A stretch of DNA of 61,011 nucleotides from the NCBI GenBank assembly GCA_028720145.1, contig JAQYLJ010000052.1, positions 1 to 61,011 of the forward strand, given 5' to 3'. The translations under genes and the position numbers were made by a program. Below the pieces are notes generated by a model, which saw nothing but the letters and a program-made list of their open reading frames with translations, did not search any database and had not been told where the DNA came from. Shown here in pieces: positions 34,876 to 43,047 of the stretch (positions within the stretch are counted from its first letter, which is position 1; each line of letters begins with the position of its first letter). The DNA is from Clostridia bacterium. GTDB taxonomy: Bacteria > Bacillota > Clostridia > Oscillospirales > CAG-272.

Positions 34876-37440
34876 ATGAAACCGATTAACCTGAGAACCG
34901 AATATTTGGAGAATCCCCTCGGCATCGATTTGCAAAACCCCCGTCTCTTTTGGAACTGCGAGGGCGGCATCAAGCAGACGGCGTACCGCATTGTCGCGAC
35001 GAGCGGCGACAGAACCGTGTGGGATAGCGGGAAGGTGCCATCCGACAGCATGAACGCGACATATCCCCATCCGCTCATATCCCGTCAGCGCGTGGAATGG
35101 ACGGTCACTCTTTGGGACGAAAAGGGGGAAGAGGGCGAGAGCAATACGGCATCCTTCGAGATGGGACTGCTGTCGCCCGCCGACTGGCAGGCGAAGTGGA
35201 TTGCCGGCGATTACCGTGTCGACCGAAAAAAACGCTATCCCGTGGATTGCTTCAAAAAATCTTTTGCGGCAGACGGTATCCGACGCGCACGGCTGTATAT
35301 TTCGGCTTGCGGCATATACGAAGCGTGTATCAACGGTCAAAGAGTGGGGAACTTCTGCCTCGCACCCGGACACACCGATTACAGAAAGCGCGTGCAGTTG
35401 CAGACCTACGATGTCACCGCCCTGATACGCGACGGCAATAACGACCTCACGGTGGAACTCGCGGACGGCTGGTATCGCGGGAGTTGCGGCGCGTGGGGAC
35501 TGAAAAACCAATACGGTCGACAGACCAAACTGATTGCGCAACTCGAACTTGTCGGAGGGGATGGAAAAACGACCTTTGTCTCTTCGGACAAGAGTTGGGC
35601 GTGGTCGAACGACGGCGCGATTCGGTTCGCCGACAACAAAGACGGGGAGATCGTCGAGGCATACCGCACCCCGTCCTATGCGGGGAGAGCGAGAACCGCA
35701 AAACACGCTGTTCGCCCCACCGCGTCGAATAGTGTCCCCGTGACCGAACACGAGCATTTTTCGGTCAAACAGGTGGTCAAGACGCCACGGGGGGCGACCG
35801 TTCTCGACTTCGGGCAGAATATCGCGGGCTATGTTGCGTTTTCCGTCCGCGCAAAGCAGGGTCAGACGGTAAAACTGCGCTTTGGGGAAATGTTTGATAA
35901 AGACGGAGAGTTCACCCAAAAGAACATCCAATGCGCGAACAAAAAGCGCACGAAAGTGACCCCCTTACAGCAGATTGTCTATACCTGTCAAGAGGGGATC
36001 AACCGATACAAAACCAAGTTTGCCATCTTCGGATTCCAATATGTCCTGATCGAAACCGACGCGGAATGGAAAGAAGAAGACTTCACGGCTGTCGCGGTCT
36101 ATTCGGATATGCAGGAGACGCTTTTGTTCGACTGTTCGCACCCGCTCATCAATCAACTGGTAGAAAGCACCCGTTGGTCGGCAAAGAACAATCATGCCGA
36201 TGTCCCGACCGATTGTCCCACGCGGGAACGCCACGGTTGGACGGGAGACGCACAGATTTTTGTGAATACCGCGAGTTATCTGTTCGATTATGCGGCGTTC
36301 GCGAGAAAGTATGTGAGTGATATGTGCGACGGACAGCGCAAAAACGGGACATTCCGACAGATTTCCCCGCGCGGCGGCGTCGACTTCTATATGAATACCA
36401 TGGACGGCTCCGCGGGGTGGTCGGACGCAGGCGTGCTCATCCCCTATCGCATCTATCGGAAGTACGGTGATAAACGCATTTTGGAGAACAATTACCAAGC
36501 GATGAAGCGTTACGCGATGCGTAAAATCAAGACGCTCGGGAAATGGTATCTCACGGCATTACCGACAGGCGTGGGCGTGAAGTACCGGAAGTATATTTCC
36601 AATTACGGGCAGTCCTACGGCGAATGGGCGGAACCCACGGATGTCAAGGCGTTCAGCATATCGGATTTTGTCTGTCCCCATCCCGAGGAGACCACGGCAT
36701 ATATCGTCTATATGCTGGAACACATGACGAAAATCGCCGAAATCCTCGGGGAGAGCGAGGACGCGAAACTGTATCGGAAGTACGCGGACAGAGCACGCAT
36801 CGGCTACCGCAAACTCATCGAGACGAAAAAGTATTCCTATGATACGGACAGACAGGCGAAACTTGTTCGACCGCTCTATATGCATCTGTTGGACGAGAAT
36901 CAGACCGCATTTGCCAAAGAGAGGTTATTGAAAGCGCTCGATCGGTACGGTTGGAGACTCGGCACGGGCTTTTTATCGACGCCGTTTATCCTCTATGTCT
37001 TGCAGGAAATGGATATCGAATACGCATATCGCTTGCTGGAAAACGAGGAGATGCCGGGCTGGCTGTTCATGCCCAAAATGAATGCCAATACCATTTGGGA
37101 GAGTTGGGAAGGCACGGAAGCGCAAGGCGGCATCGCCTCTCTCGACCACTATTCAAAAGGTGCGGTTTGCGAGTGGATTTTCGATTCCATGTGCGGTATC
37201 AATGTGGGCGAGAAGCCGAACTCCTTCGTCATCAGACCCATGCCGGGCGGCACCCTGACACACGCGAGCGCACGTTATCGGAGCATCTACGGAGAGGTAG
37301 AGTGCGCGTGGACGCGCGAAGGCGACGAGACGGTCGTCGTGGTCGTCCTCCCGCCCAATACCACCGCCTTGATTCGCCTCCCGAACGGCGAGGAATACGA
37401 GCGGGAAGCGGGCACCTACCGTTTTTCCTACGGGAAATAA
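34876..37440 (+). CDS. Glycoside hydrolase family 78 alpha-L-rhamnosidase
   Basis: An 854-residue GH78 enzyme that releases terminal alpha-L-rhamnose, for instance from plant flavonoid rutinosides. The N-terminal beta-sandwich domains (about 1-330; ISACGIYEACINGQRVG, LAPGHTDYRKRVQLQTYDV) precede the (alpha/alpha)6 barrel (about 400-750), with the conserved DCPTRERHGWTGDAQ near 445-460; its Glu is the expected general acid. A C-terminal beta domain follows. There is no signal peptide, so import by the GPH symporter must come first. AGGAGGG precedes the ATG. Confidence 0.93.
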   Translation: MKPINLRTEYLENPLGIDLQNPRLFWNCEGGIKQTAYRIVATSGDRTVWDSGKVPSDSMNATYPHPLISRQRVEWTVTLWDEKGEEGESNTASFEMGLLSPADWQAKWIAGDYRVDRKKRYPVDCFKKSFAADGIRRARLYISACGIYEACINGQRVGNFCLAPGHTDYRKRVQLQTYDVTALIRDGNNDLTVELADGWYRGSCGAWGLKNQYGRQTKLIAQLELVGGDGKTTFVSSDKSWAWSNDGAIRFADNKDGEIVEAYRTPSYAGRARTAKHAVRPTASNSVPVTEHEHFSVKQVVKTPRGATVLDFGQNIAGYVAFSVRAKQGQTVKLRFGEMFDKDGEFTQKNIQCANKKRTKVTPLQQIVYTCQEGINRYKTKFAIFGFQYVLIETDAEWKEEDFTAVAVYSDMQETLLFDCSHPLINQLVESTRWSAKNNHADVPTDCPTRERHGWTGDAQIFVNTASYLFDYAAFARKYVSDMCDGQRKNGTFRQISPRGGVDFYMNTMDGSAGWSDAGVLIPYRIYRKYGDKRILENNYQAMKRYAMRKIKTLGKWYLTALPTGVGVKYRKYISNYGQSYGEWAEPTDVKAFSISDFVCPHPEETTAYIVYMLEHMTKIAEILGESEDAKLYRKYADRARIGYRKLIETKKYSYDTDRQAKLVRPLYMHLLDENQTAFAKERLLKALDRYGWRLGTGFLSTPFILYVLQEMDIEYAYRLLENEEMPGWLFMPKMNANTIWESWEGTEAQGGIASLDHYSKGAVCEWIFDSMCGINVGEKPNSFVIRPMPGGTLTHASARYRSIYGEVECAWTREGDETVVVVVLPPNTTALIRLPNGEEYEREAGTYRFSYGK

Positions 37441-37467
37441 AATAGACAGCAGCACAATGAAACACAG

Positions 37468-37495
37468 AGAGGAGCCGATTTTTCGGCTCCTCTTT
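37468..37495 (+). terminator. Terminator after the rhamnosidase gene
   Basis: An 11-bp stem (37468-37478 with 37483-37493), TTTT loop. It lies between convergent genes and may also serve the alanine racemase gene. Confidence 0.7.
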
Positions 37496-37515
37496 GACAA
37501 TTCGGATGTTTTATG

Positions 37516-38628
37516 TTATAAGTACACCCGTTTCACGCGGGGACCGATGCCGGTGAGCAGTTCGTAGGGGATGGTCGAGAGCGCGTGGGCATACGCCGAG
37601 GCGGAGGTCTCGGGGTCGGGACCGAACAGCGTCACGACCTCTTCGGGCGCACCGCCCGTGTCGGTGAGGTCCACGAGGGTCGCATCCATACAGACTCGCC
37701 CAATGATGGGCGCGTACCCCCGACGGCAGCCGACCTTGCACCCGCGTTCTCCCGCCGCTCGGGGAATCCCGTCCGCGTAGCCTAGAGGGATCACACCCAC
37801 CCGTGTGGGTCGCGTCGTGACATACGCGCCCCCGTACCCGAGCGGAATCCCGCTCGGGACTTCGCGCACCGCGATGAGGGGTGCTTTGACGGTTAAACAC
37901 GGGGTGACGGGCAGGGGATGGATGACCTCGCCCGGCAGGTACCCGTAAAGGAGGATGCCCGCCCGCACCATGTCGAGCCCCGCCTCGGGATAGTCGAGGA
38001 TGCCCCCGCTGTTGGATGCGTGTCGGAGGAGCCGACCCGTCACGGTCTCCGCGACTTCCACACCCCGGTGGAACGCGAGGAGTTGCCCCGTCGTCTTGGC
38101 GACACCCTGTTTCCCCGTATCCGCGGACGCGAGGTGGGTATAGATGCCGGTATAGGCGATTCGCGGGAGACGCACGACCTCTTTGAGCGCATCCTCTTCC
38201 CGGGGGAACGAAAACCCCAGCCGCCCCATCCCCGTGTCCAGTTTCAGGTGTGCGGTGAGGACGCGCCTCGTCCCCCGCATCGCGGCAGACAGCCGTCGCC
38301 CCTCTTCCAAAGAGTAGACCGTGACCGTGAGACGGTGTTCGAGCACCTCGGGGAGCAGGGCGGGCGACGTGTAGCCGAGAATCAGAATGGGCACTTGAAT
38401 CCCGCACCGTCTGAGTGTGAACCCCTCTTCGGGGTTTGCCACCGCGAGCATTTCCGCCCCCAATTTTTCAAAGAGCGTCCCAAGGACGCACGCGCCGTGC
38501 CCGTAGGCGTTCGCCTTGACGACACAGCAGACGGGACGTACCGCGCGCTTTTTCACCAGTTGATAGTTTCTTGCCGCGGCGGTGAGCGAAATCTCCGCGA
38601 TGCCCCCCTCGTATTTTGTTTTTTTCAT
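37516..38628 (-). CDS. alr: Alanine racemase
   Basis: A 370-residue fold-type III PLP enzyme making D-alanine for peptidoglycan. The PLP lysine is Lys38 in VCCVVKANAYGHG; HLKLDTGMGRLGF and the phosphate-contacting RHASNSGGIL follow. The C-terminal beta domain carries GYGGAYVTTRPTRVGVIPLG and GRVCMDATLVDLT, the usual place of the second catalytic Tyr and the substrate Met. The start at 38628 follows GGGGGTGA; the longer frame has no ribosome site. It stands alone in the convergent gap after the rhamnosidase gene. Confidence 0.93.
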   Translation of the reverse strand: MKKTKYEGGIAEISLTAAARNYQLVKKRAVRPVCCVVKANAYGHGACVLGTLFEKLGAEMLAVANPEEGFTLRRCGIQVPILILGYTSPALLPEVLEHRLTVTVYSLEEGRRLSAAMRGTRRVLTAHLKLDTGMGRLGFSFPREEDALKEVVRLPRIAYTGIYTHLASADTGKQGVAKTTGQLLAFHRGVEVAETVTGRLLRHASNSGGILDYPEAGLDMVRAGILLYGYLPGEVIHPLPVTPCLTVKAPLIAVREVPSGIPLGYGGAYVTTRPTRVGVIPLGYADGIPRAAGERGCKVGCRRGYAPIIGRVCMDATLVDLTDTGGAPEEVVTLFGPDPETSASAYAHALSTIPYELLTGIGPRVKRVYL

Positions 38629-38684
38629 GCCGTCACCCCCTCTTTGTAGGGTATGCGCGGCAGGCGCGCGGCGGGCACTTACGA

Positions 38685-38721
38685 GCCACAAAAAAGAAAA
38701 AAGCAACTCCGCGGGGTTGCT
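38685..38721 (-). terminator. Terminator of the HD-domain gene
   Basis: AGCAAC (38702-38707) pairs with GTTGCT (38716-38721). The minus strand then runs into a T-rich tract (forward A-rich 38685-38700). Confidence 0.75.
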
Positions 38722-38746
38722 TTTCGTGAGTAAATGTGTGCGGCTT

Positions 38747-39406
38747 TCAGAGCACCGCCTGCTCGTTGATATACAGGCGGAACCGCAGATTCAGTTTCTC
38801 CGCCGCCTTGCGGGACATCACCATACGGGTGAGGAAGATTTCAAAGTAGTCCATCACCGCGCTGATGGTGGTATCGATTTTGAGACGGAGAATGACTTCC
38901 TGTTTGTCGTCTGACAGGGTGAGACGGGACTCGACCACCGAGTAGTTGACGCGGTCGTGAATATCAAAGGTCGCAATATCGCGGTTCCGCACGCGGGAGC
39001 GGCGGACATCGGTCTTGTCCGCGAGAATCAGCGCGGCGCTCACCGCATTGACGGGGAAGCCCGTCCCCTCGTCGTGGTTGCCGATCGCGGAGACGACGGT
39101 CGAGATTTCGGCGGGGTCCATGCCCATGCCATTCAGCAGACGGAACGCCATCACCGCCCCCGTCTCGGCGTGGTGGGTGCGGTTGACGAGGTTCCCGATA
39201 TCGTGGAGATACCCCGCTATCTTCGCGAGTTCCACCGTCCGCTCGTCATAGCCGAGCGAGGTGAGAATCATCGCGGCGGTCTCGGCGGCCTTGGTGACAT
39301 GGGCGCGCCCGTGGTCGGTGAATCCCATCGCCGCCATCGTGCCGTCCGCCTGTTCGATATAGGTATTGATTTCGGGGTTTTTCCGAATCTCCGCATAAGT
39401 TACCAT
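38747..39406 (-). CDS. HD-domain phosphohydrolase-like protein
   Basis: A 219-residue protein with an HD metal-binding domain: the first His in FTDHGRAHV (about 30-36), the HD pair in GYLHDIGN (about 65-72), later His in RTHHAETG and GNHDEG. The C-terminal 80 residues form a second, beta-rich part (DDKQEVILRLKIDTTISAV). HD proteins hydrolyse phosphomonoesters or nucleotides such as (p)ppGpp and cyclic dinucleotides; the substrate here is unknown. GGAG lies about 8 bases before the ATG. Confidence 0.82.
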   Translation of the reverse strand: MVTYAEIRKNPEINTYIEQADGTMAAMGFTDHGRAHVTKAAETAAMILTSLGYDERTVELAKIAGYLHDIGNLVNRTHHAETGAVMAFRLLNGMGMDPAEISTVVSAIGNHDEGTGFPVNAVSAALILADKTDVRRSRVRNRDIATFDIHDRVNYSVVESRLTLSDDKQEVILRLKIDTTISAVMDYFEIFLTRMVMSRKAAEKLNLRFRLYINEQAVL

Positions 39407-39649
39407 CGTATGCTCCTCTTGTGCCGGCAGGAACGCTCTCGCTTCTCGCCATGCATCGTTTCTGACTGCTTTTAACTACAATGTAACAGATTTTCCCGTC
39501 TCATGCAAGGCTTTTTACAAAGGCTTTACAGAACACCGCATCTGCCCCCGCTCTTGACGGGGAGACGGAAAAACCGTGTCATAAATACAGATTGCGGCAC
39601 GTCTCAAAAGAAGAAAGAGCAAAAACCTTAAAATAAGTCAGATATGCCA

Positions 39650-39678
39650 TTGCACATTTTCTGCCGCAAAGATAAGAT
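39650..39678 (+). promoter_or_regulatory. Promoter of the EamA transporter operon
   Basis: TTGCAC (39650-39655) and TAAGAT (39673-39678), 17-base spacer. The ~85-base leader that follows contains a GACGGC/GCCGTC stem (about 39698-39740) of unknown significance. Confidence 0.6.
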
Positions 39679-39768
39679 AAGTATGAAATTACAAGCCCGA
39701 CGGCAAGAGCGGATTTCCAAACCCGAGAGGGACCGCCGTCCGACCGCAGGGCATGAAAGGGATTTGCA

Positions 39769-40815
39769 ATGGAAAGTGCGCTGAAAAAGAAACCGGTCGT
39801 TACCGCGCTGGCACTCTTCGCCGCGCTCCTCTGGGGCATCGGGTACTCCTGTACCAAAAAGGGGTACGAACTCTTCTCCATCGCCAAAGACGACATTTTC
39901 GATAAATTCGTGTTCGCGGGTTCGCGCTTTGTGCTCGCGGGTCTCATTTCCCTCGGGCTTGCATGGCTTGTCGCGAGAAAGCTGCCGAAGTTTCCCGTTA
40001 AGAAGACGGGCGGCGTCCTGCTCTTTTCCTTCTTTCAGACCTTCTTGCAGTACCTCACCCTCTATATCGCCCTCGGCTACATGAGCAGCGCGAAGAGCTC
40101 GATTCTCAATCAGACGGGCGTGTTCGTCCTCATTCTGCTCTCTCACCTGATTTATAAGAGCGATCAGTTCAGCGCGGTGAAAGCGATCGGATGCGTCGTG
40201 GGATTCGCGGGCATCGTCGCGGTCAATTTCCGCGGACTGAATTTCGAGTTCACCTTCCTCGGTGAGGGATTCATTCTTCTCTCGTCGTTCTCTGCGGCGA
40301 TCGGCTATATCATCAGTAAGAAACTCTCGGCGGGGGAAGACCCGATTGCCCTCACCGGCTGGCAGCAACTCATCGGCGGCGCACTGCTCTTGATTGTAGG
40401 TCTTTGCGCGGGCGGGCGTCTCCGTTTCACCGCGGGACTTGCGTCGGTCGGGATGCTCCTGTTCCTCGCCTGCTCCATCTCGGGGGCGTATGTCCTGTGG
40501 TCGCTGCTCCTCAAATACAACGAGGTCTCCACGGTCACGGTGTATAAATTTGCCGTCCCCATTTTCGGGGTCATCGCCTCGGTCTTGATTCTCCGCGAGA
40601 AGTCGATCGACTGGGTGACCGTCCTCTCGATGATTCTCGTCTCGATAGGTATTTTCCTTGTGAACTTTGCCCCGCGCCTGACGGCGATTCTCGCCGCCCG
40701 TAAACTGAAAAAACAAACCGCGTCCCCCGTGCCCGATGAGGAACCGAAAGACGAGGTCGAAGACACGCACGCCGAAGAACTACAACCCGTTTGTGATAAG
40801 GAGGATTCCCAATGA
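39769..40815 (+). CDS. DMT/EamA-family transporter
   Basis: A 348-residue inner-membrane protein with about ten hydrophobic segments in two EamA repeats (about 8-145 and 160-300), typical of the drug/metabolite transporter superfamily. Repeat landmarks are LLWGIGYSCTKKGYELF and the closing PIFGVIASVLILREK. The hydrophilic C-terminal tail (about 305-348) is acidic. The substrate is unknown. AAAGGGA precedes the ATG. The stop overlaps the next gene (ATGA), so a functional link with the oxidoreductase is possible. Confidence 0.85.
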   Translation: MESALKKKPVVTALALFAALLWGIGYSCTKKGYELFSIAKDDIFDKFVFAGSRFVLAGLISLGLAWLVARKLPKFPVKKTGGVLLFSFFQTFLQYLTLYIALGYMSSAKSSILNQTGVFVLILLSHLIYKSDQFSAVKAIGCVVGFAGIVAVNFRGLNFEFTFLGEGFILLSSFSAAIGYIISKKLSAGEDPIALTGWQQLIGGALLLIVGLCAGGRLRFTAGLASVGMLLFLACSISGAYVLWSLLLKYNEVSTVTVYKFAVPIFGVIASVLILREKSIDWVTVLSMILVSIGIFLVNFAPRLTAILAARKLKKQTASPVPDEEPKDEVEDTHAEELQPVCDKEDSQ

Positions 40816-41792
40816 AAGCCATGCTGCTCGATGCTGACAAGAATTTTCTGTGGACCGATGTCCCCACCCCGACCCCGAAAGAGAACGAGGTGTTGATTGA
40901 GATTCATGCGTGCGCCCTGAACCGCGCCGACCTGCTCCAACGCGCAGGGACCTATCCCTCGCCGAAAGGATGGCCCGAATGGATGGGGCTCGAACTCGCG
41001 GGCGTGATTACCGAAATCGGACCCAACCCCGTGAACAAGACGCTCAAAGTCGGTGACCGCGTCTGTGCGCTCGTCGGCGGCGGCGCGTATGCGGAGTATA
41101 TCGCCGTGGATTCCCGTCTTGTCATGCCCATGCCCAAGAATCTCTCTTTTGAGGAAGCGTCCTCGCTCCCCGAGGCGTACGCCACGAGTTACCTCAACCT
41201 GTTCTATGAGGCGAAACTCACCGCGGGCATGACGGTCTACATTGCCGCAGGCGCGAGCGGACTCGCGAGCGCGGCAATCCCGCTCGCCAAAGCCTGCGGG
41301 CTGAAAGTCGTGACTTCCATCATCGATGAAGCCAAGCGGAGTGCCGTCGAGAAACTCGGTGCCGATCTCATCGTCAACACCAAGACCGAGAGTCTTGCCG
41401 ATGCGTTCAAAGCACTTGCCGACGCGGGTGAACCCGTGAACGGCGCGATGGACTGTATCGCGGGCGACTCGCTCGGTGATGCCATGCAGTATATGGCGGA
41501 GGGCGGCTACTGGGTCCTGATTTCCACCCTCGGCGGCACGACCGCGAATATCCCCCTGCGCCCCGTCCTGACAAAAGGGTTGCACCTGGTCGGCAGTATG
41601 CTCCGCAAGCGCACGAACGATTTCAAAGGCGAACTTCTCTCTAACCTCAGCAACAACATTTGGAAGCATTTTGAGAGCGGAGCCATCAAACCCTCCATCT
41701 ATAAGATCCTCCCCATCACCGAGGCAGAGGAAGCACACCGCATCCTCCGTGACAGCGAGAATGTCGGCAAAGTGGTCTTGAAGGTACGCTGA
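40812..41792 (+). CDS. NAD(P)H:quinone oxidoreductase-like, MDR superfamily
   Basis: A 326-residue zinc-independent medium-chain dehydrogenase close to the PIG3/QOR group (NADPH-dependent quinone reductases). The N-terminal catalytic domain has HACALNRADLLQRAGTYP (about 32-49), and the cofactor domain has the AAGASGLASAAIPLAKA nucleotide-binding turn (about 145-161). The zinc-binding Cys/His of alcohol dehydrogenases are absent. AAGGAGG precedes the ATG, which overlaps the transporter stop. The substrate is unknown. Confidence 0.87.
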   Translation: MKAMLLDADKNFLWTDVPTPTPKENEVLIEIHACALNRADLLQRAGTYPSPKGWPEWMGLELAGVITEIGPNPVNKTLKVGDRVCALVGGGAYAEYIAVDSRLVMPMPKNLSFEEASSLPEAYATSYLNLFYEAKLTAGMTVYIAAGASGLASAAIPLAKACGLKVVTSIIDEAKRSAVEKLGADLIVNTKTESLADAFKALADAGEPVNGAMDCIAGDSLGDAMQYMAEGGYWVLISTLGGTTANIPLRPVLTKGLHLVGSMLRKRTNDFKGELLSNLSNNIWKHFESGAIKPSIYKILPITEAEEAHRILRDSENVGKVVLKVR

Positions 41793-41839
41793 AACTGAAT
41801 CCCTGCGAAAAATACAGAGACACATCCCCGAAAAACATC

Positions 41840-41876
41840 CCCCGTTTGACACAAGCTCAAACGGGGTTTTTGTTTT
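41840..41876 (+). terminator. Terminator after the quinone oxidoreductase gene
   Basis: A 10-bp stem (41840-41849 with 41857-41866), then TTTTTGTTTT. Confidence 0.9.
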
Positions 41877-41956
41877 GGACGCGTCATTCAGTCCCCGCAA
41901 GTCGCGAAATCACGACTTCTTCTATCGAGGTGATGCAAAAAACAGACAGCTCGTTC

Positions 41957-41985
41957 TTTGCAAAAAGGATGAAATGTGTTATAAA
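41957..41985 (+). promoter_or_regulatory. Promoter of the WYL regulator
   Basis: TTTGCA (41957-41962) and TATAAA (41980-41985), 17-base spacer. Confidence 0.6.
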
Positions 41986-42029
41986 TAGATTGTAGAAACC
42001 ACCCGAAGAAAGGTGAATGGAGTACCGAA

Positions 42030-43025
42030 ATGAAGAACAGCGAGAAGTTTAACCGCATCCGGCCCTTGAAGATCTGGGAGATTCTGCAACGCGAGACCGA
42101 CGAGGACCACCCGATGGGGACGGAAGAACTGCGCGCGTACCTGATGGCGTGCGGCATCGAGGCGCACCGAACCACCATCTATAACGATATGAAACTGCTC
42201 AATGAATGCGGCTATGAAGTCCTCACCCACAGAGGGCGCAGCAATCAGTACTATGTGATGGACCGCAAGTTCTCCAATCCGGAGATTCATATTTTGATGG
42301 ACGCCGTGCAGGCGGCGAGCTTTATCACCGAGAAGAAGACGGCGGAACTCGTCGATAAGATCGCCCAGCTCGCGGGGAGCCAAAAGGGACTTGTCCTCAA
42401 AAAGAACATCGTCCGCTTTAACACGGTGAAAAGCTCGAACGAGAGAATCTATTACAATGTCGACGAGATCGTCACGGCCATCAATAACCGACAGAAGATT
42501 ATCTTTCTCTATTTCGATTACGACCACAACCACAACCGCGTGTACAGGAAAGACGGACACCACTATGTTGTGAGCCCGTTTGCGACGGTGTTCGACAGCG
42601 GACACTACTATCTCGTCATTTACGATAAGCGGTTCAACAAAATGACCAATTATCGGATCGACCGCATGGATAAAGTCGAGATCATCGAGGAGCAGGCAGA
42701 CCTGCCCCCGAAAGAACTTGCCTTCGACATTGCGACCTATAAGAAGTCGCTGTTCGGTATGTTCTCGGGAGAAACGACCGCCGTCACCATTCAGATGCAT
42801 CGTTCTTTGATTGACGCGGTGTTTGACCTCTTCGGAGAAAAGACGAAAATGATATCCTGCGGAGACGATACGGTGCGTTTCACCGCCGATGTGCAGGTCA
42901 GCCCGCTGTTTTTCGGTTGGTGCTGTTCCTTCGGCGAGAAGCTCAAAGTGCTCGGACCCGAACCGATTATCGAACAACTGAAAGCATATACCGACACCGT
43001 CAAGAGTCGGTATGAGGAGACTTGA
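42030..43025 (+). CDS. WYL-domain transcriptional regulator
   Basis: A 331-residue regulator with an N-terminal winged HTH (about 8-70; KIWEILQRETDEDHPMGTEE, then HRTTIYNDMKLLNECGY), a WYL ligand-sensing domain (about 140-215; AINNRQKIIFLYFDYD, with HHYVVSPFATVFDSGHYYLV) and a C-terminal WCX-type domain (about 240-325). WYL proteins bind nucleic acid fragments or nucleotides and regulate defence, repair or metabolism genes. The following exonuclease-like gene lies 22 bases away and is the natural candidate for a partner. Confidence 0.87.
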   Translation: MKNSEKFNRIRPLKIWEILQRETDEDHPMGTEELRAYLMACGIEAHRTTIYNDMKLLNECGYEVLTHRGRSNQYYVMDRKFSNPEIHILMDAVQAASFITEKKTAELVDKIAQLAGSQKGLVLKKNIVRFNTVKSSNERIYYNVDEIVTAINNRQKIIFLYFDYDHNHNRVYRKDGHHYVVSPFATVFDSGHYYLVIYDKRFNKMTNYRIDRMDKVEIIEEQADLPPKELAFDIATYKKSLFGMFSGETTAVTIQMHRSLIDAVFDLFGEKTKMISCGDDTVRFTADVQVSPLFFGWCCSFGEKLKVLGPEPIIEQLKAYTDTVKSRYEET

Positions 43026-43047
43026 ATTTCATAAAGGAGTATACCGT

